Positions 52,275-61,025 of a stretch of DNA of 64,000 bases are shown here, piece by piece (position 1 is the first letter of the stretch; every line of letters begins with the position of its first letter). The DNA is from JAIBDK01 sp965261915 (GTDB taxonomy: Bacteria > Pseudomonadota > Gammaproteobacteria > Arenicellales > Poriferihabitantaceae). The stretch covers positions 2,542,001-2,606,000 of the forward strand of contig CBDHDW010000013.1 in assembly GCA_965261915.1 (NCBI GenBank), in the 5' to 3' direction. The notes under the pieces were generated by a model. The model searched no databases, had not been told where the DNA came from, and saw nothing but the letters and a program-made list of their open reading frames with translations. A program made the position numbers and the translations under genes.

Positions 52275-53924
52275 CCCCAATCCCCAGATAGAAATCTCTT
52301 AAACGCAGGAAGCCTTGGCTGTATAATGGTTTGCTCTTAAACCCACCATCACCCAATGGGTGCACAGCTCAAGGCTGATGACTATTCTACCCTACAAACT
52401 CGATACAACGAACGATTTACTCACCTCTCGTGCCGGTTTATTGGCGATTGCTCAACTAATGGACTCCCTGAACCTGTCTGAGCGAATCGACAAGCACTTC
52501 CCCCAGCCTAAAAGCAATCGTGGGTATAAGCCCTCGGAGTTCATCAAGACCCTCATCCTGATGCAGCATGAAGGCAGTTTTCACCTGGATGAGGTTCGCC
52601 ACCTTCAGGATGATGAAGCACTGCGCACCGTGCTGGATCTCAAGAAACTTCCCCAGGCGACCACGATTGGAGATTGGCTCAGGCGAATGGGAAGCCAGCC
52701 GCAAATCCAGGCTGCCTGGGTAAAGGTGAATAAAGCCTTATTGAAGGTAGCCTTGCATCGCTGTAAGGAAGTCACACTGGACATTGATGCCACCGAGATT
52801 ATTGCCCATAAAGCGGGTGCACGGTGGACTTACAACAAGAACAAGGGTTTTATGCCGATGGTCGGGCATATTGCGGAAACCGGGCAGATCGTGGCCGTGG
52901 ATTTCCGTCAAGGCAATGTGCCGCCAGCGAAAGATAATAAGCCGTTTATCCAGCAATGCCAGCAGTCGCTCCCGGAAGACTGTACCGTGAAGGCGTTGCG
53001 TATTGATGCCGCCGGCTACCAAACAAAAGTCATTGAGTATTGTGATAAGCAGGGTATCGAGTATGCCATTCGCGCCAAGACCAGCGCCGCACTGCGCGCG
53101 CAGATAGCAGCGGCAAGCGCTTCGGACTGGCAGCCTTTGCTGGATAAAAAAGACAAAGCGGTCAATGGTCAGGATACCTACCGCACCAGTTTCTGCATCG
53201 GTGAGTATGAAAAACCCTTCACCCTTATCATTCAGAGAACAGCCGTTACCGGCCAGGCGAGTCTGGATTTAGATTCATCAGATAACTCAGAAAACAGTTC
53301 AGAGGAAATAAACTCAGGTGCTTATATTTATCGTGCGATTGCCACTAATCGGGATAGCCTTAGCGATAGCGAGATTGTCCACTGGTACAACCAGCGTGGC
53401 GAGGACAGCGAGAACCGAATCAAGGAACTGAAACGAGATTTTGGTGGCGACACCCTGCCGTGTTCAGATTTTGCTGCCAATGTGCTGTACTTTTTAATCT
53501 CCGCACTCTCCTACAATCTATGTGCCCTCATGCGTCAGTTGCTGCCGGGGGAGTTGTCCCAGCATCGTGCGATAACACTGCGCTGGCGGCTGTACGCCAT
53601 CGCGGCAAAAGTGGTTAGAACGGGACGTCAACTCTTGGTAAAAATGCGGGAAAACCACCGACTACTACTGGAACGAGTGCTGCTGGCACTGAAGGAGTTT
53701 GAAGCGCCGCCCATTTAACCCGACATAGAACAAGAATAACGGCTTCTGCAGGACAGGTGCGTCAAAAATAGCCGATTTAGCACTGATAATGCACCGAACA
53801 GCGGTTTTTGAGTAAACCTCTCGGCACTAGCCACCATAATTTGCTGTAATGGCCAGCCACAAGGCTTGAAAGAGGGATTCACCGAGCCCTGAAGCGCTGA
53901 TGCTACTCTATCTGGGGATTTGGG
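52275..53924 (+). mobile_element. IS1380-family element, copy 2
   Basis: Ends CCCCAATCCCCAGATAGA (52275) and TCTATCTGGGGATTTGGG (53924). Unlike copy 1, the flanks (TTACG left, ATTTG right) do not match, so a deletion or rearrangement has removed one of them. Opposite orientation to copy 1. Confidence 0.94.
52378..53718 (+). CDS. IS1380-family transposase, copy 2
   Basis: Intact 446-residue transposase, about 99% identical to copy 1; differences include H for N in EVRHLQDDEAL, A for E after IIAHK, and Y for C in ALSYNLCAL. It starts at ATG 52378 with AAGG upstream. The catalytic blocks (DIDATEI, RIDAAGYQ, HWYNQRGEDSENR) are complete. Confidence 0.94.
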   Translation: MTILPYKLDTTNDLLTSRAGLLAIAQLMDSLNLSERIDKHFPQPKSNRGYKPSEFIKTLILMQHEGSFHLDEVRHLQDDEALRTVLDLKKLPQATTIGDWLRRMGSQPQIQAAWVKVNKALLKVALHRCKEVTLDIDATEIIAHKAGARWTYNKNKGFMPMVGHIAETGQIVAVDFRQGNVPPAKDNKPFIQQCQQSLPEDCTVKALRIDAAGYQTKVIEYCDKQGIEYAIRAKTSAALRAQIAAASASDWQPLLDKKDKAVNGQDTYRTSFCIGEYEKPFTLIIQRTAVTGQASLDLDSSDNSENSSEEINSGAYIYRAIATNRDSLSDSEIVHWYNQRGEDSENRIKELKRDFGGDTLPCSDFAANVLYFLISALSYNLCALMRQLLPGELSQHRAITLRWRLYAIAAKVVRTGRQLLVKMRENHRLLLERVLLALKEFEAPPI

Positions 53925-54208
53925 ATTTGGCAGAAAAATAAAGTCACTCTATTGTGTAAATCAAATATCCTTTGTAAATCCCGACCAGAAATAATAAGTA
54001 ATAGTTACAGTCGTCGATGGATGAAGGGTCTGGTCAGGTAACGTTAGAAGTAGTGAGCTAACCAACGCTCGAAACGACAAGTCGTTCACATTTCTTTTGT
54101 GACCCGACAACACCAAACCCGGTCAGTCTCATTCCAAAGGGCAGTAGCCAACAGCACTATCGGGGAAATGGTGGTATCAAAACGAAGGTTTCAGAGCTTA
54201 TACAAAGT
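53925..54208. other. Non-coding gap between IS1380 and proS
   Basis: No reading frame or RNA gene is recognised. A short self-complementary piece (ACGACAAGTCGT near 54081) is present. It is the 3' side of proS and a plausible place for sequence lost next to IS1380 copy 2. Confidence 0.4.
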
Positions 54209-55927
54209 TTAGTTCTCAACCATTTCAATGAGTGTTTCGAGAAGATTGTCGAAAGACAAATCTTTTTGTTCCCCGGTATTGCGGTGAAAGTATTCAGCAA
54301 CACCTTTGTCCAACCCGCGTTCTCCAATGACAATACGGTGAGGGATGCCAAGCAGTTCCATGTCGGCAAACATCACGCCGGGGCGTTCGTCGCGATCGTC
54401 GAGTAACACATCAACCCCAAAAGCCAGTAGGCTATCGTAGAGTTCTTGTACTTTTTGTCTGACGCGACCGGACTTTTTCATGCCGATGGGCACGATAACG
54501 ACATCGAAAGGCGTTAGCGAAGCTGGCCAGATGATGCCCTTATCATCGTGGTTTTGCTCGATCGCTGCGGCGATGACACGGGTGACGCCAATGCCATAAC
54601 AGCCCATGGCCATTTCTACCGCCTTGCCGCTTTCATCAAGCACGGTAGCCTTCATCGCCTTGCTGTATTTTGTGCCGAGTTGGAAGATGTGGCCGACTTC
54701 AATACCGCGGGCAATTTGGACTTCGCCTTCACCATCCGGGCTCGGGTCCCCTTCGATGATATTTCTGATATCGGCGACTTCACCCAGTTCAACATCGCGA
54801 CCCCAGTTGATACTGAAATAGTGTTTGTCGTCGATATTGGCACCGGCACCAAAATCTGACATTTGCGCCACACTGCGATCAACGATACAGGGGATCGGGA
54901 GATTGACTGGGCCGAGTGAGCCTGGACCTGCGCCGATGGCGCTACGGATATCGGCTTCGTCCGCCATGGTCAAAGGCGTGCTGACCAATTTGAGTTTCTC
55001 CGCTTTGGTCGGGTTCATTTCGTGGTCGCCGCGGACCAGTAAAGCAACCACCGGGGTTTCGCATTCTTCGGAGGCCTTCACAACCAGTGTTTTAATGGTT
55101 TTTTCGATGGGTAATTTGAAGTCGTTTACCAGATCAGCGATGGTGCGAAGACCGGGCGTCTCGACCAGTTTCATTTCTTCCCCTGGCTCGGCACGTTTCT
55201 GAGCGGGTGCTAATGCTTCAGCAAGAACGATATTCGCTGCGTAGTTACTTTCGGTGGAAAAGGCGATGGCGTCTTCTCCGGAATCCGCAAGAACATGAAA
55301 CTCGTGAGACCTATCTCCACCAATACTGCCGGAATCGGCGACCACCGGACGGTATTCCAACCCGAGGCGATCAAAAATTGCGCAATAGGTTTTGTGCATC
55401 ACATCATAGGTTTCCTGCAGCGACTGCTGGCTGGTATGAAAGGAATAGGCATCTTTCATAATGAACTCACGACCCCGCATAATGCCGAAACGTGGCCGAA
55501 TCTCGTCACGAAACTTGGTTTGGATCTGGTAAAAATTCTGTGGAAGTTGGCGGTAGCTGCGAATTTCGTTTTTCACGAGGGCGGTAATGACCTCTTCATG
55601 GGTTGGCCCCAGACAAAACTCTCGATCGTGGCGATCTTTGATTCGCAATAGCTCCGGACCGTATTCTTCCCATCGACCGGATTCCTGCCACAGCTCAGCA
55701 GGGTGCACACCGGGTAACAAAACTTCCTGGGCACCGGATCGATTCATCTCCTCACGAACGAGGGTTTGGACTTTATTGAGTACACGAATGCCGGTGGGTA
55801 ACCAGTTGTAGATGCCCGCCGCAACCCGGCGAATAAGACCGGCTCGGAGCATCAGTTGATGAGAGATGATTTCTGCGTCAGCAGGGGTTTCTTTCAGGGT
55901 GGCGAGTAATATCTGCGTCGTGCGCAT
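54209..55927 (-). CDS. proS: Prolyl-tRNA synthetase
   Basis: A 572-residue bacterial-type (ProS type 1) class II synthetase. It has motif 1 around AELWQESGRWEEYGPELLRI, motif 2 in FRDEIRPRFGIMRGREFIMK, the inserted editing domain at about 225-390 (LVRGDHEMNPTKAEKL; GPGSLGPVNLPIPCIVDRSV), and motif 3 GCYGIGVTRVIAAAIEQNHD near 440. The C-terminal anticodon-binding domain ends VVIGERGLDKGVAEYF. Length and domain order are as in E. coli ProS (572 residues). Essential, and a good marker for host phylogeny. Confidence 0.98.
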   Translation of the reverse strand: MRTTQILLATLKETPADAEIISHQLMLRAGLIRRVAAGIYNWLPTGIRVLNKVQTLVREEMNRSGAQEVLLPGVHPAELWQESGRWEEYGPELLRIKDRHDREFCLGPTHEEVITALVKNEIRSYRQLPQNFYQIQTKFRDEIRPRFGIMRGREFIMKDAYSFHTSQQSLQETYDVMHKTYCAIFDRLGLEYRPVVADSGSIGGDRSHEFHVLADSGEDAIAFSTESNYAANIVLAEALAPAQKRAEPGEEMKLVETPGLRTIADLVNDFKLPIEKTIKTLVVKASEECETPVVALLVRGDHEMNPTKAEKLKLVSTPLTMADEADIRSAIGAGPGSLGPVNLPIPCIVDRSVAQMSDFGAGANIDDKHYFSINWGRDVELGEVADIRNIIEGDPSPDGEGEVQIARGIEVGHIFQLGTKYSKAMKATVLDESGKAVEMAMGCYGIGVTRVIAAAIEQNHDDKGIIWPASLTPFDVVIVPIGMKKSGRVRQKVQELYDSLLAFGVDVLLDDRDERPGVMFADMELLGIPHRIVIGERGLDKGVAEYFHRNTGEQKDLSFDNLLETLIEMVEN

Positions 55928-56065
55928 GGGTCAAATCCAACGAGTATCAGTGTTTAAAAAAGGTGAGACGATTTATACTTGCTATTCCCTTGATATGCAA
56001 ACCTCCCGACGGCTATTGAGGGGAGAATTCATTACCGCGACCAATTTCATCGGATATGACAGAGT

Positions 56066-57130
56066 ATGACAGAGATCGTAAATTTAGAACCGAAGGATTA
56101 TTCGAGAATCAGAATGTCTAGTAACCCCCCATTGGTCGACGTTGTTCGTGGCGGCATTGTTGAATCCTGCCATCGTGGAAGTGTAGTCGTAGCCAATCAT
56201 CTCGGCGAAATTGTGTTTTCACTGGGGGATATCGACCGCAATATATATCCGCGTTCCTCCTTAAAGTTTTTACAGGCGATCCCGCTAGTTGAAAGCGGCG
56301 CCGCAGATGCGTTTCATTTCACTGACTCAGAAATTGCGTTAGCCTGTGCATCCCATTCCGGGGAGTCTGTGCATACGGACGCTGTGGAAGTCATTTTACA
56401 GCGCCTGGGACTGTCAATTGAAGATCTGGAAAATGGGCCTGACGCACCTTCTCATAAAAAGACCGTTGAAAAGCTAATTCAATCCGGGCAGCTGCCGACT
56501 CGAGTGCATCAGAACTGTTCGGGAAAACATTCCGGAATGCTGACTTTGGCAAAACATCTCGGCGAACGGACCGAAGGCTATAGTAAACATGATCATGCGG
56601 TACAACGAGCCTGGATGACGACGCTGAGTGAGCTCGTTAACCTGGATATTGCAAGCCTGCCCTGGGAACGGGATGGCTGTGGTATGCCGGCGATAAATAT
56701 GCCGATCAAAAGCCTGGCCTACGGTTGTGCCTTGTATGCTAACCCGGAAACGGTGGGCGGCGATCGAGAACTTGCTATTCGCCGGATTCTTCAGGCGGTC
56801 GCTGATCAGCCGTTGATGGTTGCTGGGACGGACCGATGTTGTACACGTGTCATTACCGAATCAAAAGGCAGTGTTCTGGTAAAAACGGGTGCCGAAGCGG
56901 TCTACATCGCGGTATTGCGCAAACAGAGTCTTGGTGTTGCCTTGAAAATAGATGATGGCTCAACACGAGCCAGCGAAGTTGCCCTCGGGGCGGTGTTGAA
57001 ACAATTGGGCGCTCTCGATGAGCGGGCGTTTGAAGCGCTGCAAAATACTTTCCAGCCCAATATCGTGAATAGTCAGGGCCATGTTACCGGATCGATCGTT
57101 CCAAACGAGACAACGTGGCCAGATAGTTGA
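56066..57130 (+). CDS. Asparaginase (Asparaginase_II family, Rhizobium type)
   Basis: A 354-residue protein of the PF06089 family, unrelated to E. coli AnsA/AnsB. Motifs: LVDVVRGGIVESCHRGSVVV, YPRSSLKFLQAIPLVESGAA with the catalytic Ser/Lys, LACASHSGESVHTDAV, and VHQNCSGKHSGMLTLAKHLG with the conserved cysteine. The C-terminal half has WERDGCGMPAINMPI. It should deaminate asparagine to aspartate in the cytoplasm. The start at 56066 gives a 16-residue extension; MSSNPPLVD at 56114 is an alternative closer to the family. It diverges from proS across a 138-bp gap. Confidence 0.9.
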   Translation: MTEIVNLEPKDYSRIRMSSNPPLVDVVRGGIVESCHRGSVVVANHLGEIVFSLGDIDRNIYPRSSLKFLQAIPLVESGAADAFHFTDSEIALACASHSGESVHTDAVEVILQRLGLSIEDLENGPDAPSHKKTVEKLIQSGQLPTRVHQNCSGKHSGMLTLAKHLGERTEGYSKHDHAVQRAWMTTLSELVNLDIASLPWERDGCGMPAINMPIKSLAYGCALYANPETVGGDRELAIRRILQAVADQPLMVAGTDRCCTRVITESKGSVLVKTGAEAVYIAVLRKQSLGVALKIDDGSTRASEVALGAVLKQLGALDERAFEALQNTFQPNIVNSQGHVTGSIVPNETTWPDS

Positions 57131-57154
57131 GATGGATCTGGTTAGGCAGATACT

Positions 57155-57754
57155 GTGAATACGCCAGCCCACATTATTTTTAGTCTCGGGCTGCTAGGCC
57201 GGCGAAATGCATCGTTATACGCAATCGCCATTGCTTTCGGTGCATTGTTACCTGATCTTCCTATGATTTTTTTCTATGGCTACGAAAAAATTCGCGGTAT
57301 TGCGCAGCAGCAAATCTGGAACGAGGATTATTTTTTACCGGCCTGGCAAAATTTCTTTGATCTGTTTAATTCATTGCCGCTGTTAATCGTCGCGGCTTTG
57401 TTGAGTTGGGGGTTTTCAAAAAAAGCCTGGTCGATGTTGTTTTTAAGTTCGGTCATTCATTGTCTTCTGGATTTTCTCGTTCATCATGACGATGGTCATC
57501 GGCATTTCTATCCTTTTACAGATTTTCGTTTCATAAGCCCGGTTTCTTACTGGGATCCGCAGCATTATGGCAATATTATGAGCGTTCTCGAAATCGTATT
57601 GTTTCTGGGAGGTGCGGTATTTCTCTGCTTTCGCGAAGCTCGTCTTGAAGGAATTCGTTCGGGTCTAACGCCTTTGCGCTGGACGCTAATACTTACCACA
57701 ATAATATATTGCGGGTTTATCTTCTTTGTTTTGTCTACCTGGGCTGCGTTATAA
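57155..57754 (+). CDS. Conserved membrane protein, putative metal-dependent hydrolase-like
   Basis: A 199-residue protein with 4-5 TM segments, GTG start 24 bp after the asparaginase stop. It opens MNTPAHIIFSLGLLGRRNAS and GALLPDLPMIFFYGYEKIRG, and has a conserved polar block with many His and Asp: VIHCLLDFLVHHDDGHRHFY, PFTDFRFISPVSYWDPQHYG. This is the pattern of a bacterial membrane family often annotated loosely as CobQ-related or as YdjM-like hydrolases. The His/Asp set could bind a metal. Its function is unknown. Confidence 0.65.
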   Translation: MNTPAHIIFSLGLLGRRNASLYAIAIAFGALLPDLPMIFFYGYEKIRGIAQQQIWNEDYFLPAWQNFFDLFNSLPLLIVAALLSWGFSKKAWSMLFLSSVIHCLLDFLVHHDDGHRHFYPFTDFRFISPVSYWDPQHYGNIMSVLEIVLFLGGAVFLCFREARLEGIRSGLTPLRWTLILTTIIYCGFIFFVLSTWAAL

Positions 57755-57885
57755 GTGGTTATTCTTTTTATTCTTTGGTTGGATAAGGAATACGATTAAT
57801 GGATAATCAAACATGGCAAAGCAGTGGACAGGTTTCGGTACTGCTTTTTGAAATTTAGAACCTCATTTCTGTAAAAACCAAATCT

Positions 57886-58488
57886 ATGTCACTTAAAATT
57901 CGAAAAATCGTGCGCTATCTTGATGAAACTTATATTGAGGGCGGAAAAGAAGCAGAGCGTCCCTGGGTTATGGCTGGCGTTGCTGCGGTAATTGCTAACC
58001 CCTGGGCTGGCAAGGGTTTTGTTGAAGACCTGCGGACCGATATTCTCAAGCTTGCCCCTCCGCTTGGGGAGAAAATGGTGCCGGCACTTTTAGCCACTAT
58101 TGGTGGGGCTAACATTGTTGAAGCCTATGGTAAGGCTGCTATCGTTGGCGTAAATGGTGAGGTTGAACACGGCTCTGGAATGATTCATACCCTTCGGTTT
58201 GGCAATCAGTATCGGCTGGCAGTGGAGGGAAAATCCTTTTTGAGTTTCACAAACAAACGCGCAGGAGCCGGTACCGCAATCACCATTCCAATGATGCACA
58301 AAGACGACGAAGGGCAACGATCCCACTATTTGACGCTGGAGTTTCATATACCCGATGCGCCAGGCCCGGATGAAATTGTCATTGCGCTGGGAGCGGCGAG
58401 CAGCGGCCGTCCGCACCATCGAATTGGCAATCGCTATATGGACATGGAAGAAATGCAGGTTGATCAAACAGGTAAGGCAAAGTCCTGA
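57886..58488 (+). CDS. Amino acid synthesis family protein (PF06684)
   Basis: A 200-residue soluble protein that fits the 'amino acid synthesis' (AA_synth) family: RKIVRYLDETYIEGGKEAER, VAAVIANPWAGKGFVEDLRT, GKAAIVGVNGEVEHGSGMIH and EIVIALGAASSGRPHHRIGN. Despite the name, the activity is not settled; relatives often lie in amino-acid or amine catabolic clusters. Here it lies between the membrane protein and the mrp operon, 132 bp after the former. A 19-codon open stretch (57799-57858) precedes it and is probably not a gene. Confidence 0.85.
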   Translation: MSLKIRKIVRYLDETYIEGGKEAERPWVMAGVAAVIANPWAGKGFVEDLRTDILKLAPPLGEKMVPALLATIGGANIVEAYGKAAIVGVNGEVEHGSGMIHTLRFGNQYRLAVEGKSFLSFTNKRAGAGTAITIPMMHKDDEGQRSHYLTLEFHIPDAPGPDEIVIALGAASSGRPHHRIGNRYMDMEEMQVDQTGKAKS

Positions 58489-58509
58489 TCTGGCACGGTT
58501 AATATCGTC

Positions 58510-59016
58510 GTGGCTATCCGGGTTCTAAAATTCCTTGTTATCCTGGCCATAGGCTGGTGTTTGCTTTCCGGGCATTTCACCGCGTTGCTGTTAGCCCTCG
58601 GACTGCTCTCTTGCGGGATCAGTATCTGGATTTACAATGGGGTGGTCAATGGAGGCGATTCAGCCGCTAACGAGTGGCTGTCCTTGTCCCGCCCGGTAGG
58701 TCATTTGCGTTACTGTATCTGGTTGTTAAAGGAAATTGTTCTGGCTAACCTGGATGTGCTTAAGGCAATCATTGATACTGATCGAGTACAACCCTCCTTT
58801 TTCCGTGTGAGCTGCAAAGATCTAAACGAAACCGAGAAAGTAATCTACGCGAATTCTATTACGCTGACTCCGGGTACAGTTACCACGGAGATATCTGCAG
58901 AAACGCTAAACGTACACGCGCTCACTACGGCCTCGCGCAACGCCTTGCTGGATGACAAGATGCATCAAAAGGTTGTGAGCCTATGTCGGCCGAATCAACG
59001 AGATCAGTCGAACTAG
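58510..59016 (+). CDS. mrpE: Na+/H+ antiporter subunit E
   Basis: A 168-residue MnhE-family protein, GTG start. Two N-terminal TM segments (LKFLVILAIGWCLLSGHF; LLALGLLSCGISIWIYNGVV) are followed by RPVGHLRYCIWLLKEIVLAN and SITLTPGTVTTEISAETLNV, the family signature. It opens a tightly packed mrp operon and is 2 bp from mrpF. MrpE is an accessory part of the multi-subunit Mrp complex. Confidence 0.92.
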   Translation: MAIRVLKFLVILAIGWCLLSGHFTALLLALGLLSCGISIWIYNGVVNGGDSAANEWLSLSRPVGHLRYCIWLLKEIVLANLDVLKAIIDTDRVQPSFFRVSCKDLNETEKVIYANSITLTPGTVTTEISAETLNVHALTTASRNALLDDKMHQKVVSLCRPNQRDQSN

Positions 59017-59017
59017 G

Positions 59018-59326
59018 ATGGAGATAGTCTTTTTAATTGTGCTTATTGTTTTTTTGTTGGCGCTGGTCTGTTCTTTGGTCAGAGCGGGGCTGGGGCCAAC
59101 CTGGTTTGATAGAATATTGGCGCTGAATACATTTACGAGCCAGACTATTTTACTTCTGGCGGTGTACTTTTATGCCACAGGACATCCGGAGTACATCGAT
59201 ATTGCATTACTCTATGGCTTGATCGGTTATTCGGGTTCTCTGGCGCTAGCGAAATTTTTTGAGGAGTCAGGAAATGAAGCACAAAAGCCTTCGAGTCAAG
59301 GTATCGAAAAAGGTGTTGAAGAATGA
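59018..59326 (+). CDS. mrpF: Na+/H+ antiporter subunit F
   Basis: A 102-residue, three-TM MrpF: LVRAGLGPTWFDRILALNTF is the family core (R-x-x-x-G-P-x-x-x-D-R-x-x-A-x-N), followed by YIDIALLYGLIGYSGSLALA. The C-terminal 25 residues are polar. It overlaps mrpG by 4 bp. Confidence 0.93.
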   Translation: MEIVFLIVLIVFLLALVCSLVRAGLGPTWFDRILALNTFTSQTILLLAVYFYATGHPEYIDIALLYGLIGYSGSLALAKFFEESGNEAQKPSSQGIEKGVEE

Positions 59327-59631
59327 GCGCTGTCGGTTTGCTGTTGCTGGTGGCGGGTTCAATTGTGGTTCTGATTGGCAGTATCGGTCTTCTTCGCCTG
59401 CCTGACTTTTTTAGCCGAATGCATGGCGCGGGCGTCGTCGATACGTTAGGGGCATGGCTGGTGTTGTCTGGATTGTTGCTGTTGTCCGACAATATGATCG
59501 ATGCATTTAAAATCTTCATGATAGCAGTGCTGTTTTATTTCCTCTCACCGGTTGTATCGCACGCCATCTCGCGAGCCGCGATGAAATTTCATCCTCAATC
59601 CAAAGACGCGGAATCAGTGAAATCGAAATAG
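59323..59631 (+). CDS. mrpG: Na+/H+ antiporter subunit G
   Basis: A 102-residue, three-TM MrpG with GSIVVLIGSIGLLRLPDFFS and RMHGAGVVDTLGAWLVLSGL, the family signature (R-x-P-D-x-x-x-R-x-H). ATGA overlap with mrpF; 1 bp before the next gene. Confidence 0.93.
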   Translation: MSAVGLLLLVAGSIVVLIGSIGLLRLPDFFSRMHGAGVVDTLGAWLVLSGLLLLSDNMIDAFKIFMIAVLFYFLSPVVSHAISRAAMKFHPQSKDAESVKSK

Positions 59632-59632
59632 C

Positions 59633-60622
59633 ATGGCAACCTTAACCAACAGCATTATCGATATTGGGCTTCTGCTCATGCTGGTGGCGTCAGCATTGAT
59701 GATTTTGCGCAACCAAAGTCCGTTGGCGGTGACCGTTTTATCGGGAATTTACAGCCTGGTGATTGGTAGTTTATTTGTAGTGATGGATGCGGTGGATGTG
59801 GCGTTTACCGAGGCAGCGGTAGGTGCAGGGATTTCTACTATTTTGTATTTGTCAGTGATTAAGCCGCAGGATGAACCCGCTACACCGGTGTCGTGGCCAT
59901 CCGGGTTCGCAATTATTCTGGGACTCGCCACGGGCAGTTTACTGCTGTTCGGGACTTTCGACATGTTTTTCTACGGTGATCCGTTGGCCCCTGTTCACCA
60001 GCATCTCGCGCCGCGATTTCTCGGTGAATCCGGTAGTGAAATCGGAATTCCGAATGTTGTGACATCTGTTCTCGCGAGTTATCGTGGCTACGATACGTTG
60101 GGGGAGGTCGTGGTTATTTTTACAGCGGGTACGGCAGTATTGATCCTGCTTGCAGCGAACCCGGCGGATTCAAATTCAAAGTCCAATCTGTCTGAAAGCA
60201 ATTCGTTGATTGACAATGCAATCTTACGAGTAGTTTTGTTAAGAATAATTCCGTTGGTTATTCTGTTCGGGTTGTACGTACAGTTTCACGGTGATTATGG
60301 TCCGGGCGGCGGATTTCAGGGCGGCGTTATATTTGGCGTTGGATTGATTAGCTATGGGCTATTAGCTGATTCAAAAGCCATGCTTAGTGTGATCAGCGAA
60401 AGATGGGTCAATATCGGAATGGCAGCAGGAGTGCTGATATATGGGCTGGTTGGTGTGGCGGCAATGTTTCTCGGCGGTGAGTTTCTAAACTACTCAGTAT
60501 TAAATTCCTCGCCAACAACCGGGCAGCATATCGGAATACTGATAATCGAGTTTGGTGTCGGGGTGACGGTCGCCTTTACCATGGTTTCGCTCTTTTCAAG
60601 CTTTAAGCGGAACGAAAGATGA
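59633..60622 (+). CDS. Mrp subunit fusion: MrpA C-terminal part (DUF4040/MbhE) + MrpB
   Basis: A 329-residue membrane protein joining three Mrp pieces. Residues 1-75 are a DUF4040/MbhD domain (VVMDAVDVAFTEAAVGAGIS); about 85-180 resemble MbhE (PNVVTSVLASYRGYDTLGEV); 200-325 are MnhB (YVQFHGDYGPGGGFQGGVIF). In classical operons the first two belong to the C-terminus of the large MrpA. Here they are attached to MrpB, and MrpA's NuoL-like part is coded separately downstream. It overlaps mrpC by 4 bp. Confidence 0.9.
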   Translation: MATLTNSIIDIGLLLMLVASALMILRNQSPLAVTVLSGIYSLVIGSLFVVMDAVDVAFTEAAVGAGISTILYLSVIKPQDEPATPVSWPSGFAIILGLATGSLLLFGTFDMFFYGDPLAPVHQHLAPRFLGESGSEIGIPNVVTSVLASYRGYDTLGEVVVIFTAGTAVLILLAANPADSNSKSNLSESNSLIDNAILRVVLLRIIPLVILFGLYVQFHGDYGPGGGFQGGVIFGVGLISYGLLADSKAMLSVISERWVNIGMAAGVLIYGLVGVAAMFLGGEFLNYSVLNSSPTTGQHIGILIIEFGVGVTVAFTMVSLFSSFKRNER

Positions 60623-61011
60623 ACAGCATGCTTCCTGGGTTATTAAATTATTGGGTTGCGGTTGTCTTGTTTGTCACCGGATTGGTTATCGTGATCGATA
60701 GCCGAAATATGATTAAAAAACTGGTTGGTCTGGGGATCTTCCAGTCCGCCGTTTTCCTGCTTTTCATCACCATGGGAAAAGTGGTTGACGGCAAGCCGCC
60801 CATTCTTGAAACCGTCTCTGATAGCAATGTTCTGACCACGAGCTTCAGCAATCCCTTACCCCACGTGCTTATTTTGACGGCAATTGTTGTGGGGGTGGCT
60901 ACGACTGCAGTTGGCCTGGCATTGGTGTCTCGAATAAGAACTGCGTACGGAACGGTGCAGGAAGATGAAATTCACGACAAGCCGGAAGTCGAACCCGAGA
61001 TTATGCCATGA
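60619..61011 (+). CDS. mrpC: Na+/H+ antiporter subunit C
   Basis: A 130-residue NuoK-like subunit with three TMs: IDSRNMIKKLVGLGIFQSAV matches MrpC/NuoK, and PHVLILTAIVVGVATTAVGL is the C-terminal signature. The acidic tail (EDEIHDKPEVEPEIMP) is longer than usual. It lies 14 bp before the mrpD gene. Confidence 0.93.
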   Translation: MNSMLPGLLNYWVAVVLFVTGLVIVIDSRNMIKKLVGLGIFQSAVFLLFITMGKVVDGKPPILETVSDSNVLTTSFSNPLPHVLILTAIVVGVATTAVGLALVSRIRTAYGTVQEDEIHDKPEVEPEIMP

Positions 61012-61025
61012 GTACGGATTAGCCT

